Source: Euphorbia lathyris
Lineage: Eukaryota; Streptophyta; Magnoliopsida; Malpighiales; Euphorbiaceae
Direction: 5' to 3'
Assembly: GCF_963576675.1 (NCBI RefSeq)
Contig: NC_088912.1
Location: 11,927,001-11,991,000, forward strand
Length of the DNA: 64,000 bases
A model generated the notes under the pieces. The model did no database searches. It worked only from the letters and a program-made list of their open reading frames with translations, and was not told where the DNA came from. Shown here in pieces: positions 11,486 through 22,261 of this stretch (positions within the stretch are counted from its first letter, which is position 1; every line of letters begins with the position of its first letter). Position numbers and translations under genes: made by a program.

Positions 11486-14400
11486 TTACTGAAGAGGATT
11501 AAACATACCAATTGCTTCTCTCAGTATGCTGAACTGCTCACGGGCCAGTGGCTTAGTGAAGATATCCGCAAGCTGTTCGTCCGTTGGGACAAAGGTCAGC
11601 TTGATCTCCCCTTTGAGTACATGGTCTCTAATGAAGTGATGTCTGATGCTGACATGCTTCATTCTGCTGTGTTGAATTGGGTTCTTAGAAAGATCAATTG
11701 CACTTTTGTTGTCACATTTGACTTCAATTGTCTTCGTTTGAACACCATAGTCTTCAAGCTATTGCTTAATCCATAGGACTTGAGCAACACAATGACCAGC
11801 AGCAATGTACTCAGCTTCAGTGGTAGACAAGGCTACTGATGCCTGCTTTTTGCTGAACCAGGATACAAGACAGCTTCCTAAGAAGTGGCATCCTCCAGAG
11901 GTGCTTTTACATTCTAGCTTATCCCATCCATAGTCAGCGTCAGTGTATCCGATGAGTGTAAAATCATGAGTATTTGGATACCACAGACCTGCGTTCACTA
12001 AGCTTTGCAAGTATCTAAGGATTCTTTTTACAGCAATATAATGAGATTCCTTAGGGTTAGATTGATATCTAGCACAGTAGCATACTGAAAACTGAATGTC
12101 CGGTCTACTGGCTGTTAAGTAAAGTAGAGAGCCTATCATACCTCGATATAATTTGCTGTCTACTGACTTACCATTCTCGTCAGCGCAGAGGACAGTGTCA
12201 GTGCCCATAGGAGTGGATATTGGCTTGCAATTCTCCAAGTCATATTTTTTTAATATCTCCTTGGCATATTTGGCTTGACTGATGAAGATGCCATTCTTTC
12301 CTTGTTTAATTTGAAGACCAAGGAAGAAGTTGAGTTCTCCCATCATGGACATTTCAAACTCAGTCTGCATTTGTTTGCTAAACTCCTTGCACATTGATTC
12401 GTTAGTTGCACCAAATATTATATCATCAACATAAATTTGGGCCATCAGGGTATCTTTACCCTTTTTCTTAATGAATAAGGTTGTATCAGCTTTACCCCTG
12501 ACGTAATTTCTAGTCAGCAGGAAACTGGTCAGCCTCTCATACCAAGCACATGGTGCTTGCTTGAGGCCGTACAGAGCCTTTTTGAGTTTGTAAACATGGT
12601 TTGGAAACTTAGGGTCCTCAAAACCTGGAGGTTGATTTACATAAACCTCCTCGTTTATAACTCCATTGAGAAATGCACTTTTGACATCCATTTGGAATAA
12701 TTTAAAATTCATGTAAGATGCATATGCACATAGAATTCTAATTGCCTCTAGCCTTGCCACTGGGGCAAAGGTCTCACCGTAGTCAATACCTTCTTGCTGA
12801 CTGTAGCCCTAAGCTACAAGCCTTGCTTTGTTCCTGACTACGTTTCCTTGTTCATCCATCTTGTTCCTGAAGACCCATCTTGTTCCGATGGTCTTTTGAC
12901 TCTTTGGATGAGGCACTAGCTCCCATACATCGTTTCTTTTGAATTGATCGAGCTCCTCTTGCATTGCGTTCATCCAGAATTCATCGTACTCAGCTTCAGC
13001 GAAATTCTTCGGTTCTTGTACTGAGACGAAGGCAACATTGCTGAGGTACTTCCTGAGTTGATTCCTCGTCATCAGGGTATTCCCAGCAGAATCAAGGATC
13101 GCACTCTCTGAGTGCCCTCTTGGGATCCTTATCTCTTTAGGTAGATTTATGTCTTGTGCTGTTTCTATTTCAACAATCTCTGCAGAAGTAGATGGGTCAG
13201 TAAAAGTAATCTTAGGTTCACTCTTACTCTTGGTCAGCCTTTGCGTGAATGACTCAGTAGCTGGTTCTTGGTCAGCGGTGGTTACTGAGTGAGGATCATC
13301 TTCGGTCAGCGGCTGGTATCTACCTGCAGGGTCAGTTTCGTCGAACTCTACATGTACTGACTCTTCTAAAACTTGAGTTCGCTTATTAAAAACTCTGTAT
13401 GCTTTGTTGTTTGTTGAGTAGCCCAAAAAGATAGCCTCATCAGCTTTTGAATCAAACTTTGCTAAGCTATCTTTGGTATTTAAAATAAAACATCTACAGC
13501 CAAAGGCACGAAAGTATCCAATATTGGGCTTTCGTCCTTTCCAAAGTTTATAGGGGGTTTTCTTTAATATAGGTCTAACTAGAGCCCTATTAAGAATATA
13601 GCATGCTGTGTTAACAACCTCTCCCCAAAAATACTTTGGAAGCCTATGCTCGTCCAGCATTGTCCTGGCTATTTCAACCAAAGTTCTGTTCTTCCTTTCC
13701 ACAACCCCATTTTGCTGAGGTGTTCTAGGAGCAGAAAAATTGTGGTCAATGTCGCTGGCTTCACAGAATTCAACAAACTTTTGGTTTTTGAATTCTCCAC
13801 CGTTATCACTACGGATATGAGCTAATTTTAGGTCTTTTTCATTTTCAATTTTTCTAACCAAATTTGAAAATGTCTCAAAGGTCTCATCCTTGCTGGTCAG
13901 TAAGATAACCCACGTATACCGAGAGAAGTCATCTACAATGATCAAGGAAAATCTTCTTCCACCCAGACTCAGCGGCTGGACTGGACCAAAGAGATCCAAG
14001 TGTAGCAACTCTAACGGACGTTTAGTTGAGACAATATTTTTGCTATGAAAAGATTGCTTGGTTTGTTTTCCAGCTTGGCAAGCGTGGCATAACTGATCTT
14101 TTTGAAATTTAAGTTTAGGCAGTCCCTCAACCAATTGCTTTCTTGCTAGTTTGGCCAGGAGGTCCATGCTTACATGACCAAGTCTCCTGTGCCATAGCCA
14201 GGAATTTTCTTCCTTTGATACTAAGCACACAGTTTTTGAAAACTTTTTTTCTAAATCTAGCATAAAGACATTATCTATCCGAGGGGCAGTTAAAATTAAC
14301 TCATTTGTTTTACCCTCGTATATTTTACATCCAGTAGCATTAAATATAACTTTTCTCCCATTATCACATAGCTGAGCTATGCTGAGTAAGTTATATTTGA

Positions 14401-14617
14401 GTCCGCTGACTAGGGAGACAGATTCAATAGTAGGATTACCTCCGATGGTTCCTGACCCTACTATCTTACCCTTCTTGTTGTCTCCAAAACTTACGCTTCC
14501 TTCTCGTTTACGCTCAAACGTGATGAACTGAGTTTCATCACCCGTCATATGCCTTGAGCATGCGCTGTCAATATACCACATCTTTGACTTCTCGGCACAT
14601 CTCAGGCTTACCTGCAT
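11486..14617 (-). pseudogene. SIRE-type pol polyprotein, two in-frame stops
   Basis: One frame of 1044 codons interrupted by TAG at 12809-12811 (after NKARLVA) and at 11759-11761 (after QVLWIKQ); both replace Gln in related proteins. Domains in order: aspartic protease (MWYIDSACSRHMTG), GAG-pre-integrase zinc region (WHRRLGHVS, CHACQAGKQ), integrase core with the D-D-E residues (LLHLDLFGP, HIRSDNGGEF, PQQNGVVERKNRT), reverse transcriptase (MDVKSAFLNG, catalytic YVDDIIFGA) and RNase H (AEYIAAGHC, then CDNKSAIDLSKNP and LADIFTKPLA past the second stop). Apart from the two nonsense changes the protein is well preserved. It lies just downstream of gag in a different frame. Confidence 0.93.
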
Positions 14618-14622
14618 TGTAA

Positions 14623-16362
14623 CTAGTTACTTTTAGGTACCCAATTCTTTTTGGGTCCTTGCTTGTTAGATGCAACAGGTAAAGCATCATATTTTATTTT
14701 ATGGTGACATACATGGTCGGTATGGCCATTCTTTCCACAGAAGTCACAACTGACCTTCTGTTTAGGATGTTTCACTGACTTGTCAGCACCCCAGTGCTGA
14801 GCGTGCCAGCACACCTTAGTGGTGTGTCCTAACTTCCCACAAAAGTCACATTGAACTTTTCGCTGGGGATTCCATCTCTGCTTAGTACCTTGGTACTGAG
14901 TTCTCAGAGGAATGTTATTTTTCTTAGGAATCTTTAGTTGGTTCTGGATGGTTGTGACGTCCTTCCTCAGTTTCTTTGAAACTGACTGGACTTCAGAGAC
15001 ATACTCATGCATGATCTTCATGTTATCATGCAGAGTTGAATTGTCCTGAAGAAGGAATCTGAGGTCACTCAGTTTGACCTCTTCCACTTCGTCACAGCGC
15101 CTGCTGAGTGCTCTAACTTTCTTATTACACTTCTTGACAAGTGTATAGAGATCACTCAGGGCATTAACCATATCGTTTCTGAGCTGGGGAAGAGAAATTA
15201 CCTCATTTGATTGCTCCTCATCATCTGATGCGATGGATGGGTCAGCACGCTCAGAGACGCATGGCTCAGCAAGTTCGTCAGCCATGAAGCATATCTTCGC
15301 TGACTCGGTGGCCTCAGTTTCTGTGGATGAAGACTCATCGCTGTCGCTCCAGGTAGACACCATTGCTTTCTTCCCACTTTTCTTGTCTTTCCTCAGCGTG
15401 GTGCAGTTTGACTTAATATGGCCAGTTTGATGGCACTCAAAGCATGTAATGAGCTTTGAGCTGTCCTTTCTGTATTTGCTGTCACTTGAGTCAGCCTTAT
15501 ACTTATCAAACTTTCTGTAAGGCTTTTTAGAGTATTTATCACTCTTCTTGAATAGCCTTTTCATCTTCCTTGTGAACATAGCCATCTCCTCATCATCAGT
15601 TGAACTCCCGTCAGTGGAGTCAGCTTTCATGACAAGTGACTTCTGCTTCTTGTCTTCAGATTTTTCCTTCACCTCAAAGTTTTTCATGGATATCTCATGG
15701 GTCAGCAATGAACCGATGAGTTCGTCATATTTGTAGGTGGTTAAATCCTGAGCTTCCTCAACTGCTGTCTTCTTTGCTTGCCAGTCTTTAGGAAGACTCC
15801 TGAGTATCTTTTTGACTTGTTCTTCCTTAGTGAAGATTTTCCCAAGTCTCTTGAGCTCATTAATGATGTTGGTGAACCTTGCGTTCATATCTGAAATGCC
15901 CTCATCATTGTTCATCTCGAACAGCTCGTACAGTCTCATCTGCTGATTCACCTTGGATTCTTTTACTTTGTTTGTTCCCTCGTAGGTGACTTCCAGCTTT
16001 TTCCAGATCTCTTGCGCCGACTCACAACCTGAGATTTTGTTATATTCTGCAGCATCGAGCGCACAGTGAAGCATATTGATAGCCGAAGCATGGTTTTGAA
16101 GCTTCTTAAGATCAACCTCTGTCCATTTGGCCTCAGCTTTTACAACTGTTTGGCCAGCCACAACCTCGACAGGTACAAATGGGCCTTGGACTATAGATAG
16201 CCAGGCACTCATGTTTGTAGCCTGAATGAAGTTTTTCATCCTATTCTTCCAGAAGGTATAGTTTGACCCGAAGAATAGGGGAGGCCTAGTAATGGACAGC
16301 CCCTCGGGCAGTATTTGAGTTGTTTGGTTTCCAGGGAGAAACCGAGTGCTATTTTCGCCCAT
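14623..16362 (-). CDS. SIRE-type Gag nucleocapsid polyprotein
   Basis: An open frame of 579 residues from the ATG at 16362 (MGENSTRFLPGN), about 50 bp after the primer-binding site. It has the copia gag (UBN2-type) domain in the first 230 residues (FFGSNYTFWKNRMKNFI, IWKKLEVTYEGT, MRLYELFEM, LRSLPKDWQ), a basic middle, and three CCHC zinc knuckles: CFECHQTGHIKSNC, CDFCGKLGHTTKVC and CDFCGKNGHTDHVC. Gag packages element RNA into virus-like particles in the cytoplasm. No internal stop is present, so this is the one open reading frame of the element still intact. It ends WVPKSN six bases before the pol ATG, in a different frame. Confidence 0.92.
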   Translation of the reverse strand: MGENSTRFLPGNQTTQILPEGLSITRPPLFFGSNYTFWKNRMKNFIQATNMSAWLSIVQGPFVPVEVVAGQTVVKAEAKWTEVDLKKLQNHASAINMLHCALDAAEYNKISGCESAQEIWKKLEVTYEGTNKVKESKVNQQMRLYELFEMNNDEGISDMNARFTNIINELKRLGKIFTKEEQVKKILRSLPKDWQAKKTAVEEAQDLTTYKYDELIGSLLTHEISMKNFEVKEKSEDKKQKSLVMKADSTDGSSTDDEEMAMFTRKMKRLFKKSDKYSKKPYRKFDKYKADSSDSKYRKDSSKLITCFECHQTGHIKSNCTTLRKDKKSGKKAMVSTWSDSDESSSTETEATESAKICFMADELAEPCVSERADPSIASDDEEQSNEVISLPQLRNDMVNALSDLYTLVKKCNKKVRALSRRCDEVEEVKLSDLRFLLQDNSTLHDNMKIMHEYVSEVQSVSKKLRKDVTTIQNQLKIPKKNNIPLRTQYQGTKQRWNPQRKVQCDFCGKLGHTTKVCWHAQHWGADKSVKHPKQKVSCDFCGKNGHTDHVCHHKIKYDALPVASNKQGPKKNWVPKSN

Positions 16363-16410
16363 GGTAGGGATCAACTCAAGGTTGCTAGACCTTTTAGAGT
16401 GAGCTTGAGA

Positions 16411-16422
16411 GCTCTGATACCA
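16411..16422 (-). other. Primer-binding site of the SIRE-type element
   Basis: Minus strand TGGTATCAGAGC, complementary to the 3' end of initiator methionine tRNA, two bases after the 5' LTR. Confidence 0.9.
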
Positions 16423-16424
16423 CT

Positions 16425-17761
16425 TGTTGGTCCCTTGTAAGGTTGCAAGTATAGTTCCAAGGGGGGGGGTTAGGAACTATTTAAACTTTTTCACAATTAG
16501 GGCAGACTTCTTTTTCTAAAGAAAAAGGTTTGAACAGCGGCGCTGAGTAAACAGCAAGATACTGGCTTAGTCAACAGGTGACTAGGTCAGTTTCTTAGCT
16601 TGAGTCAGGAGATAGCACTTAGAGTCTATTCCTGAGCTCAGACGTTCAACGCGCACAACTCAACTTGACCTCTTTACTTGGTCAGTTTTTGGTTATTTTA
16701 AGCAAGCAATGTAAATAAGGAGTTAAAGGTAAGAAATACTTCACTCAGCAGATTTATCCAGGTTCGGCTTCTTCTAAGCCTACATCCTGTCCCCGGAACA
16801 CGTTCCGAGATTTCAAATCCTCTACTGAGCTCTTTAAAGGTAGAGCCTCAAACCTTTTACAATATCAGCAACTGAGTATGACAAGAGTACCTTCCTCTAT
16901 ACTTCTACTCAATCCTAATCTCTCGCTGAGTACTATAACCGAGTACTCAGCCTCTCATTTCTATCTCTAGAAATGATAAGTGTTTTGTCCTATACAAAGA
17001 TTTGCTAAGACACTTTAGACGATTGAAACAATCACTCTAGACTTTTACACAGATATAAGAAATGTAGTGTAAGAATTTGCTTTGCTTCTTTGCTTGCAGA
17101 ACTTGTAGAAATTTGGTCAGCGTAACTGCTTGATCAAGTTCTGTGTGGAATGAAGCTTGTGATGGCACTATTTATAGAGACGTCTGGGCATCGGTCATTT
17201 CGAATTTCGAAATAACCATTGGAGAGAAACGGCTATATGTCGTTGTCATCCTGACTTGCTCAGAGCTCTCGGCCAATCAGAATGGTGTATCTTCTGTTCT
17301 CGGTCAGCTCAGCAGACTGTCTCTCCTTTTATGGTAAAGTCAACTGGACAGCATACTGTGTCGTCTGAACTTTGCCCAAAGAGGAAATACTTTGTCTGGA
17401 AGTTTTCCTTTGCCAGCTGATGTCTTGTACGCTTTGTCGAGACTACTCAGCAGCTTCATCTTGAAGTTGTTCCCGAAGGTCTTCTAGATCATTCTGTTTG
17501 CTGAGTTGCGTTTTGTTCAAAACGGCAACGTCTTGACATACGCGGGCCGAGTGTACTGAGTTGTTTGACTTGGGCCTTGGCTTCCGTATTGGACTTGGGC
17601 CTTTTTATCCTTATATCTTATAACAGTTTTAACTCAACATTGAATAAACACATTAGTAGAATAAATCAAAGCATTTAAACTTAGTGTGTTTAGAATATGT
17701 ATTTTAAGTTATACTTAAACAATTTTGTCAAATCAAAATTATGTGGAAAGGTGTTTCAACA
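16425..17761 (-). repeat. SIRE-type 5' LTR
   Basis: 1337 bp with TG...CA ends; pair of 6270-7597. It serves as the promoter-side LTR because the coding strand is minus. Confidence 0.92.
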
Positions 17762-17766
17762 CTTGT

Positions 17767-20263
17767 ACCTTTCCGAAGGGTAATAGGGAGATCAAGACTA
17801 GGTTCAGATGAAGGTGGAGGATCTGGAGCCGAAACAGATGAGGTATCATTGGTGACTGGTCCTGGAGCAGGTGCCATAATCGCAGGCTGTACACGCCTAG
17901 AATAAACATGACGAATAAGAGGACGAGAGACAACCTGTTCACTTACAGTATAGATCAAAAAATCATCATCAGATGTATCAGCAAGAAAAGAGGGTGAAGG
18001 GGAAGATGGACGGAAGAAAGGCGTATTCTCAAAGAACGTGACATCGGCTGACACAAGATAGTGCCCCAAGGATGGAGAGTAACAACGGTACCCTTTCTGA
18101 CTTCGAGAATATCCCAAAAAGACACACTTGAGAGATTTGGGGTCAAGTTTGGAGACTTGAGGATGAATATCGTGTACAAAACAAGTACACCCAAAAATAC
18201 GAGGGGCAAGAGAAAATAAAGATTGAGAAGGAAACAGGATAGAGTATGGAATCTGACCCTGCAGAACAGCGGAAGGCATACGATTGATGAGGTAACAGGC
18301 AGTGGAAACAACATCTGCCCAAAAAACTTTCGGGACTTGCATTTGGAACATGATAGCCCGAGTGACTTCAAATAAATGACGATTCTTCCTTTCATCTACA
18401 CCATTCTGTTGTGGGGTAATAACACATGACGTTTGATGAATAATACCATGTTGTGAAAGGTACGACTGAAAAGTACTGGATAAGTATTCTTTGGCATTGT
18501 CACTTCGCAAAATACAGATATTTTTATTAAATTGAGTTTTAATCTCAGCATGAAAAGCACAAAAAATAGTAAATAAATCTGAACGGTGCTTCAAATGATA
18601 AAGCCATGTAACTCGAGAAAAATCATCCACAAAAGTCACAAAATAACGATAACCAAGTTTAGAAACAATAGGGCAAGGACCCCACACATCAGTGTGAACT
18701 AAATGAAAGACAGACTCAACACGTTTATTTATTCGAGGAGAATATGGGACTCGATGGTGTTTAGCAAACTGACATGCTTCACACTCCAAAATAGAGTTCC
18801 TTGGAAGACTCGGACACATTTTCTACAAGACAGGAAGAGATGGATGACCAAACTGACAATGAAGCTGCAACAAAGAGGAGCTTGTACAGGTAATTGGTCT
18901 TGGCACCGCTTCAGTGGAGTCAAGAACATACAACCCATTCACCAGTTTCCCTCTACCAATATTCTGTTTCGTCCCAAGATCCTGAAAAAGGCAATAATTT
19001 GGAAAGAAAACAACACAACAATTAAGGGCTTTGGTGAGTTGACTAACAGATAACAGATTAAAAGGGAATTGAGAAAGACATAAGACAGAGGATAAAGAGA
19101 TTTTGGAGGTAGGTTGAGCAGTTCCATGACCATTTACAGGAGCGGTGGCTCCATTAGCTAAAGTAACAGATGGCAGATTGACATTAGTATCAAAAGAAGA
19201 AAGAATACCTGTGTTACCAGTCATGTGATCGGTAGCACCAGAATCAATAACCCAACTACGGGATGAGGTGGAGAGACAAGCAGCCCGATTACCTGTATCA
19301 GCCAATGCAGTAGTAATGGACTGGGAGGCACCATGATCAAGAGACAGCTGCTGAAGTCGAGCATATTCATCAACAGAGATAGTGACAGTAGGAGTAGAAG
19401 ACGAAGATTGAGGGGATGGTAGGATACCATCACCAGCAGCAATGTGAGCAAACTTCCGATTGTTACTTTTCTAAGGCCGACCATGAAGCTTCCAATAATT
19501 CTTCTTAATGTGTCCTTCTTTGCCGCAATGATGGCATACTTGAGGACCACTTTGAGAGATACGGTGAGTAGTGGAATTCTGAGGACCATTTTGAACTCCA
19601 TATGTCGCATTGCTCACCAGAGCCATTGTCTCTTGAGACACAACATCAGACGTCTTTTTAATATCCCTACACACGGGAAGAAGTCGACCATAGAGGTCAG
19701 CAAAGGAGGGAAGTGTCCCACTGGTCAATATCTGGCTGCGTGCTATCTCAAATTCAGGACCAAGACCCTCCAGAAATCCAAGAAAAAATATACGATCATC
19801 ATCCTCTTGCATCTGCTTAATATCGGCTGTCATAGGAAAACGAGTTCGCTTCTCCTCACAAATCTGCTTACATTCATTATAATACTGAAAGAAGGTGCGA
19901 CCCTTTCTCTGAGGACGATAATATGAAGACAGCAAGTTATGAATATGAGTCAAGTCTTGTTTACTAGCATACATAGACTCTAAGAATTCCCACATTTTCT
20001 TTGACAGTATCACAATGAGTCACAATGTCATCAATAGTAGAGTCCAAAGTATTCTGAATCAGATTAAAAAGTTTATAGTCTACCATCATCCATTTCTTCC
20101 TACTTCCCTGCTCATCTCTAGGTGGAGGATTATTACTCAAATGATCCCCCAAATCGACACTATTAATGTACCGAGTAATAGTACGTTTCCACTGAGTGTA
20201 ATCCTTAACTCCAGTCAATTTTTTATCCGTAATTCGAGTGGTACCAACAGTAATTTCAGTCAT
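17767..20263 (-). pseudogene. Copia gag, protease and integrase, 5' half
   Basis: N-terminal half of the polyprotein of the 161-bp-LTR copia. The start is probably the ATG at 20263 (MTEITVGTTRITDKKLTG). Gag runs on with a frameshift near 19990 (KEN|MWEFLESMYASK) to a zinc knuckle CHHCGKEGHIKKNY, where the last Cys of the CCHC motif is replaced by Tyr. After a TAG at 19471-19473 the same frame continues through protease (SWVIDSGATDHMTGN) to a second TAG at 18823-18825, then integrase (CEACQFAKHHRVP, HTDVWGPCP, LRSDNAKEY, PQQNGVDERKNRH). The frame runs into the SIRE insertion after LRKGT and resumes at 6264. The damage is two nonsense changes, one frameshift and the insertion. Confidence 0.9.
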
Positions 20264-20810
20264 GACTTTCTTATTATTTTCCTCAGTCGTTGTCAATCCA
20301 AGCAAATGACAATTACCACAAAAATTCAATTAACAGTAAATGCACTACTGTTAACCAAGATAAAGATAAAGTAGAGCAAATATTGTCAACCTTAATTGAA
20401 AAGAAAAGATATCAGATCAGAAATATGGGTCTAACCGAACACAAGCCGGAGTTACCACAAGGAAGGAGACTGACCGGAATTACCACAACCAGAAACTGAC
20501 CACACAGACTGATCGGAATTTCAGAGGCGAGGCTGGGAGAGGAAGAACGGCGGCGAACGGAGCAGCCACGCGCCCTCACGCGCCGACGAGTGGGCGGCGC
20601 GTCGGAAGACGAGGCGACGCGTGAGCCCTACGCGCGACTCTTCTGGCTGCCGAAAAGTTGCGACTCGGCAGATCGACGGCAGGGGAATCCGATGGAGGGG
20701 GCGGTGAGATAAACGGAGATGTTGGAAAACTCGACTTCCAACCCGGACCACTGTTAACCAGTTCAAACTCAGAGACCTGATTTACTAAAGCCAAAAATGC
20801 TCTGATACCA
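20264..20810 (-). other. Copia 5' leader with PBS
   Basis: About 550 bp between the 5' LTR and gag. Minus-strand TGGTATCAGAGC at 20799-20810 is the initiator-Met primer site. The part at 20530-20700 is unusually GC- and CpG-rich (GCGGCGCGTCGGAAGACG-like) compared with the AT-rich surroundings. It has no coding assignment. Confidence 0.7.
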
Positions 20811-20971
20811 TGTAACCACACAAGGGTTATTTGAAAGAATGTTTTTTTTATCTTAACTCAAAGGTATTACAAGTATTTATATACAAACCAAGCAATTAAT
20901 TCCCAACTACTTTATTCCCAACTACTTCCTTAAATGCTAACTACTAACTACATCTAATTATTACTGTAACA
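20811..20971 (-). repeat. 161-bp copia 5' LTR
   Basis: TG...CA bounded, near-identical to 4465-4625, followed by the target duplication TGCAC. Confidence 0.92.
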
Positions 20972-20976
20972 TGCAC

Positions 20977-21139
20977 AAAATGAAAGATACAGATTTATGC
21001 CTTTTATAGACTTATAATGCAACAAAGAAGGCAGATTTTTAAGGAACAGTAAAATCCCCAATAACAAATTAAAGACTCAGTAAACTAGACTTAGTAAAAA
21101 AAAAAAAAAACTTTGAATCAAAAACTAAAAATCTTAACA
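20977..21139 (-). repeat. Gag-only copia 3' LTR, inner piece
   Basis: Continues the LTR begun at 4381-4464 and matches the rest of 22023-22261, including a longer poly-A run near 21098. It ends AAATCTTAACA. Confidence 0.85.
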
Positions 21140-21307
21140 TTTCCTCCTGATTCAAAGTTTTTTTTAACATATGATGTACTTCCCATCATCGTCTTCTAAT
21201 CGGAGTACTTCTCCCCGCAAATTGCTTCTCGGTGCACTTCTCACCGTAAATGGTTTCTGGGTGCACTTCTCACCCAACTTCAATTATTGGAGCACTTCTC
21301 TCCAATA

Positions 21308-21824
21308 TTAAAATGCTAATTCTTCATCAAAATCATATGCCAAATTGACATGTTCATCTGTTTTATTATTTCTGCAATTCCTTTGGATATGCCCAAATTT
21401 TTTGCATTTGAAACACTGAAGCTTGCCCTTATGCCAACAGTCTTTTTCTTCATGAACATGTTTCTCACAACGACCACATTGAGAAATTTTCATTTTTCCT
21501 TTTGAAGTTTTGGCAAAAAAAGCTTCTTCAACCACTTTTTCATTTTCTCCATTTCTCATTGCCCTTCTTTGTTCTTGAGCCTGCAAAGAATTAATTAATT
21601 TGGATAAAGATAATTTACTCAAGAGATGACAGTTTTGCCTCAAACCTTTCAGGCAAGCTCACAAATAATTTCTCTACAATTCTACTGTCTGGTAGATCTT
21701 CTCCCATCAGTCGAATCTTGTTCACCACCGCCATCAATTTGTCATAATACTCATGAATCGACTCTTTTTCTTTCATACTTAGAGTCTCGAAATCCCTTTT
21801 GAGATTCAAGACTTGCATCCTCAT
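21308..21824 (-). pseudogene. Copia gag of the gag-only element
   Basis: Two overlapping stretches in different frames. The first (21615-21824) reads MQVLNLKRDFETLSMKE and VNKIRLMGEDLPDSRIVEKL, the central UBN2/gag domain. The second (21308-21643) reads LINSLQAQEQRR, a Cys/His spacer CGRCEKHVHEEKDCW and a CCHC zinc knuckle CFKCKKFGHIQRNC, then stops. A frameshift near 21630 joins them. The N-terminal part up to the primer site is decayed. Nothing of protease, integrase or RT follows before the polypurine tract, so pol was lost before the nested insertions arrived. Confidence 0.8.
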
Positions 21825-22022
21825 TGTTCTTTCATTGCCTTGGTAAAGCTCTTGGAGCCTTTGTTAATTCACCTTCATGAGCTTTGATTTGATTTAGTGT
21901 TGGATTGTTTCCAAGGGGTGGTATTTCCCTTGATTGGTGGTTGGAAGCCATGGTTGGGTTTTCTTTCAAAAAAAGAAAAAAACTCACAGATCCCTTGAAG
22001 ATCACTAAGGCTCTGATACCAT

Positions 22023-22261
22023 TGTTGGGATTTTTGAAAAGAATACAGAAGAAATTGATAAGAAAATGGTGCTAACAATTTTATTCAATTTGTCAATGTT
22101 CTGCACAAAATGAAAGATACAGATTTATGCCTTTTATAGGCTTATAATGCAACAAAGAAAGCAGATTTTTAAGAAACAATAAAATCCCCAATAACAAATT
22201 AAAGACTCAGTAAACTAGACTTAAAAAAAAAACTTTCAATCAAAAACTAAAAATCTTAACA
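22023..22261 (-). repeat. Gag-only copia 5' LTR
   Basis: Complete 239-bp LTR with TG...CA ends, next to target duplication ACATG at 22262-22266. The primer site TGGTATCAGAG is immediately internal (22011-22021). Confidence 0.88.

Larger units (their letters stand above)
6270..17761 (-). mobile_element. SIRE/Maximus-type Ty1-copia element
   Basis: An 11.5-kb LTR retrotransposon inserted in the pol gene of the 161-bp-LTR copia. LTRs are 6270-7597 and 16425-17761, begin TGTTGGTCCCTTG and end GTTTCAACA. The 5-bp target duplication CTTGT is perfect (6265-6269 and 17762-17766). The primer site TGGTATCAGAGC is at 16411-16422 and the polypurine tract AAAATGGGGGAGTT is at about 7598-7611. Order on the minus strand is gag, pol, then an extra ORF before the 3' LTR. 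Long LTRs plus an additional envelope-like or plant-transposon-protein ORF after pol are hallmarks of the SIRE/Maximus lineage. Several in-frame stops make this copy defective. Confidence 0.92.
4465..20971 (-). mobile_element. Ty1-copia element with 161-bp LTRs
   Basis: LTRs at 4465-4625 and 20811-20971 are each 161 bp, begin TGTAACCACACAAGGG and end TTACTGTAACA, and differ at about two positions by eye. The 5-bp duplication TGCAC lies at 4460-4464 and 20972-20976, inside the LTR of the gag-only element. On the minus strand the primer site TGGTATCAGAGC (20799-20810) directly follows the 5' LTR and the polypurine tract (about 4626-4640, GAGGGGGAG) directly precedes the 3' LTR. The pol gene is interrupted by the SIRE-type element (6270-17761). 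Without that insertion the element would be about 5 kb, a normal copia size. Confidence 0.92.
4381..22261 (-). mobile_element. Gag-only copia element, split by nested elements
   Basis: The two LTRs are 22023-22261 (5' LTR on the minus strand, about 239 bp) and a 3' LTR split into 4381-4464 plus 20977-21139. They begin TGTTGGGATTTTTGA and end AAATCTTAACA. A perfect 5-bp target duplication, ACATG, flanks the element at 4376-4380 and 22262-22266. The initiator-Met primer site TGGTATCAGAG is at 22011-22021 and a purine-rich tract lies at about 21140-21153. Without the nested insertion the internal region is only about 0.9 kb and encodes gag alone; protease, integrase and reverse transcriptase are absent. 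It would have depended on enzymes from another copia. Confidence 0.85.

Noticed and set aside
17143..17337. Repeated 64-codon open frame also seen at 6979-7173
   Set aside because: It is simply LTR sequence present in both SIRE-type LTRs; no protein motif.
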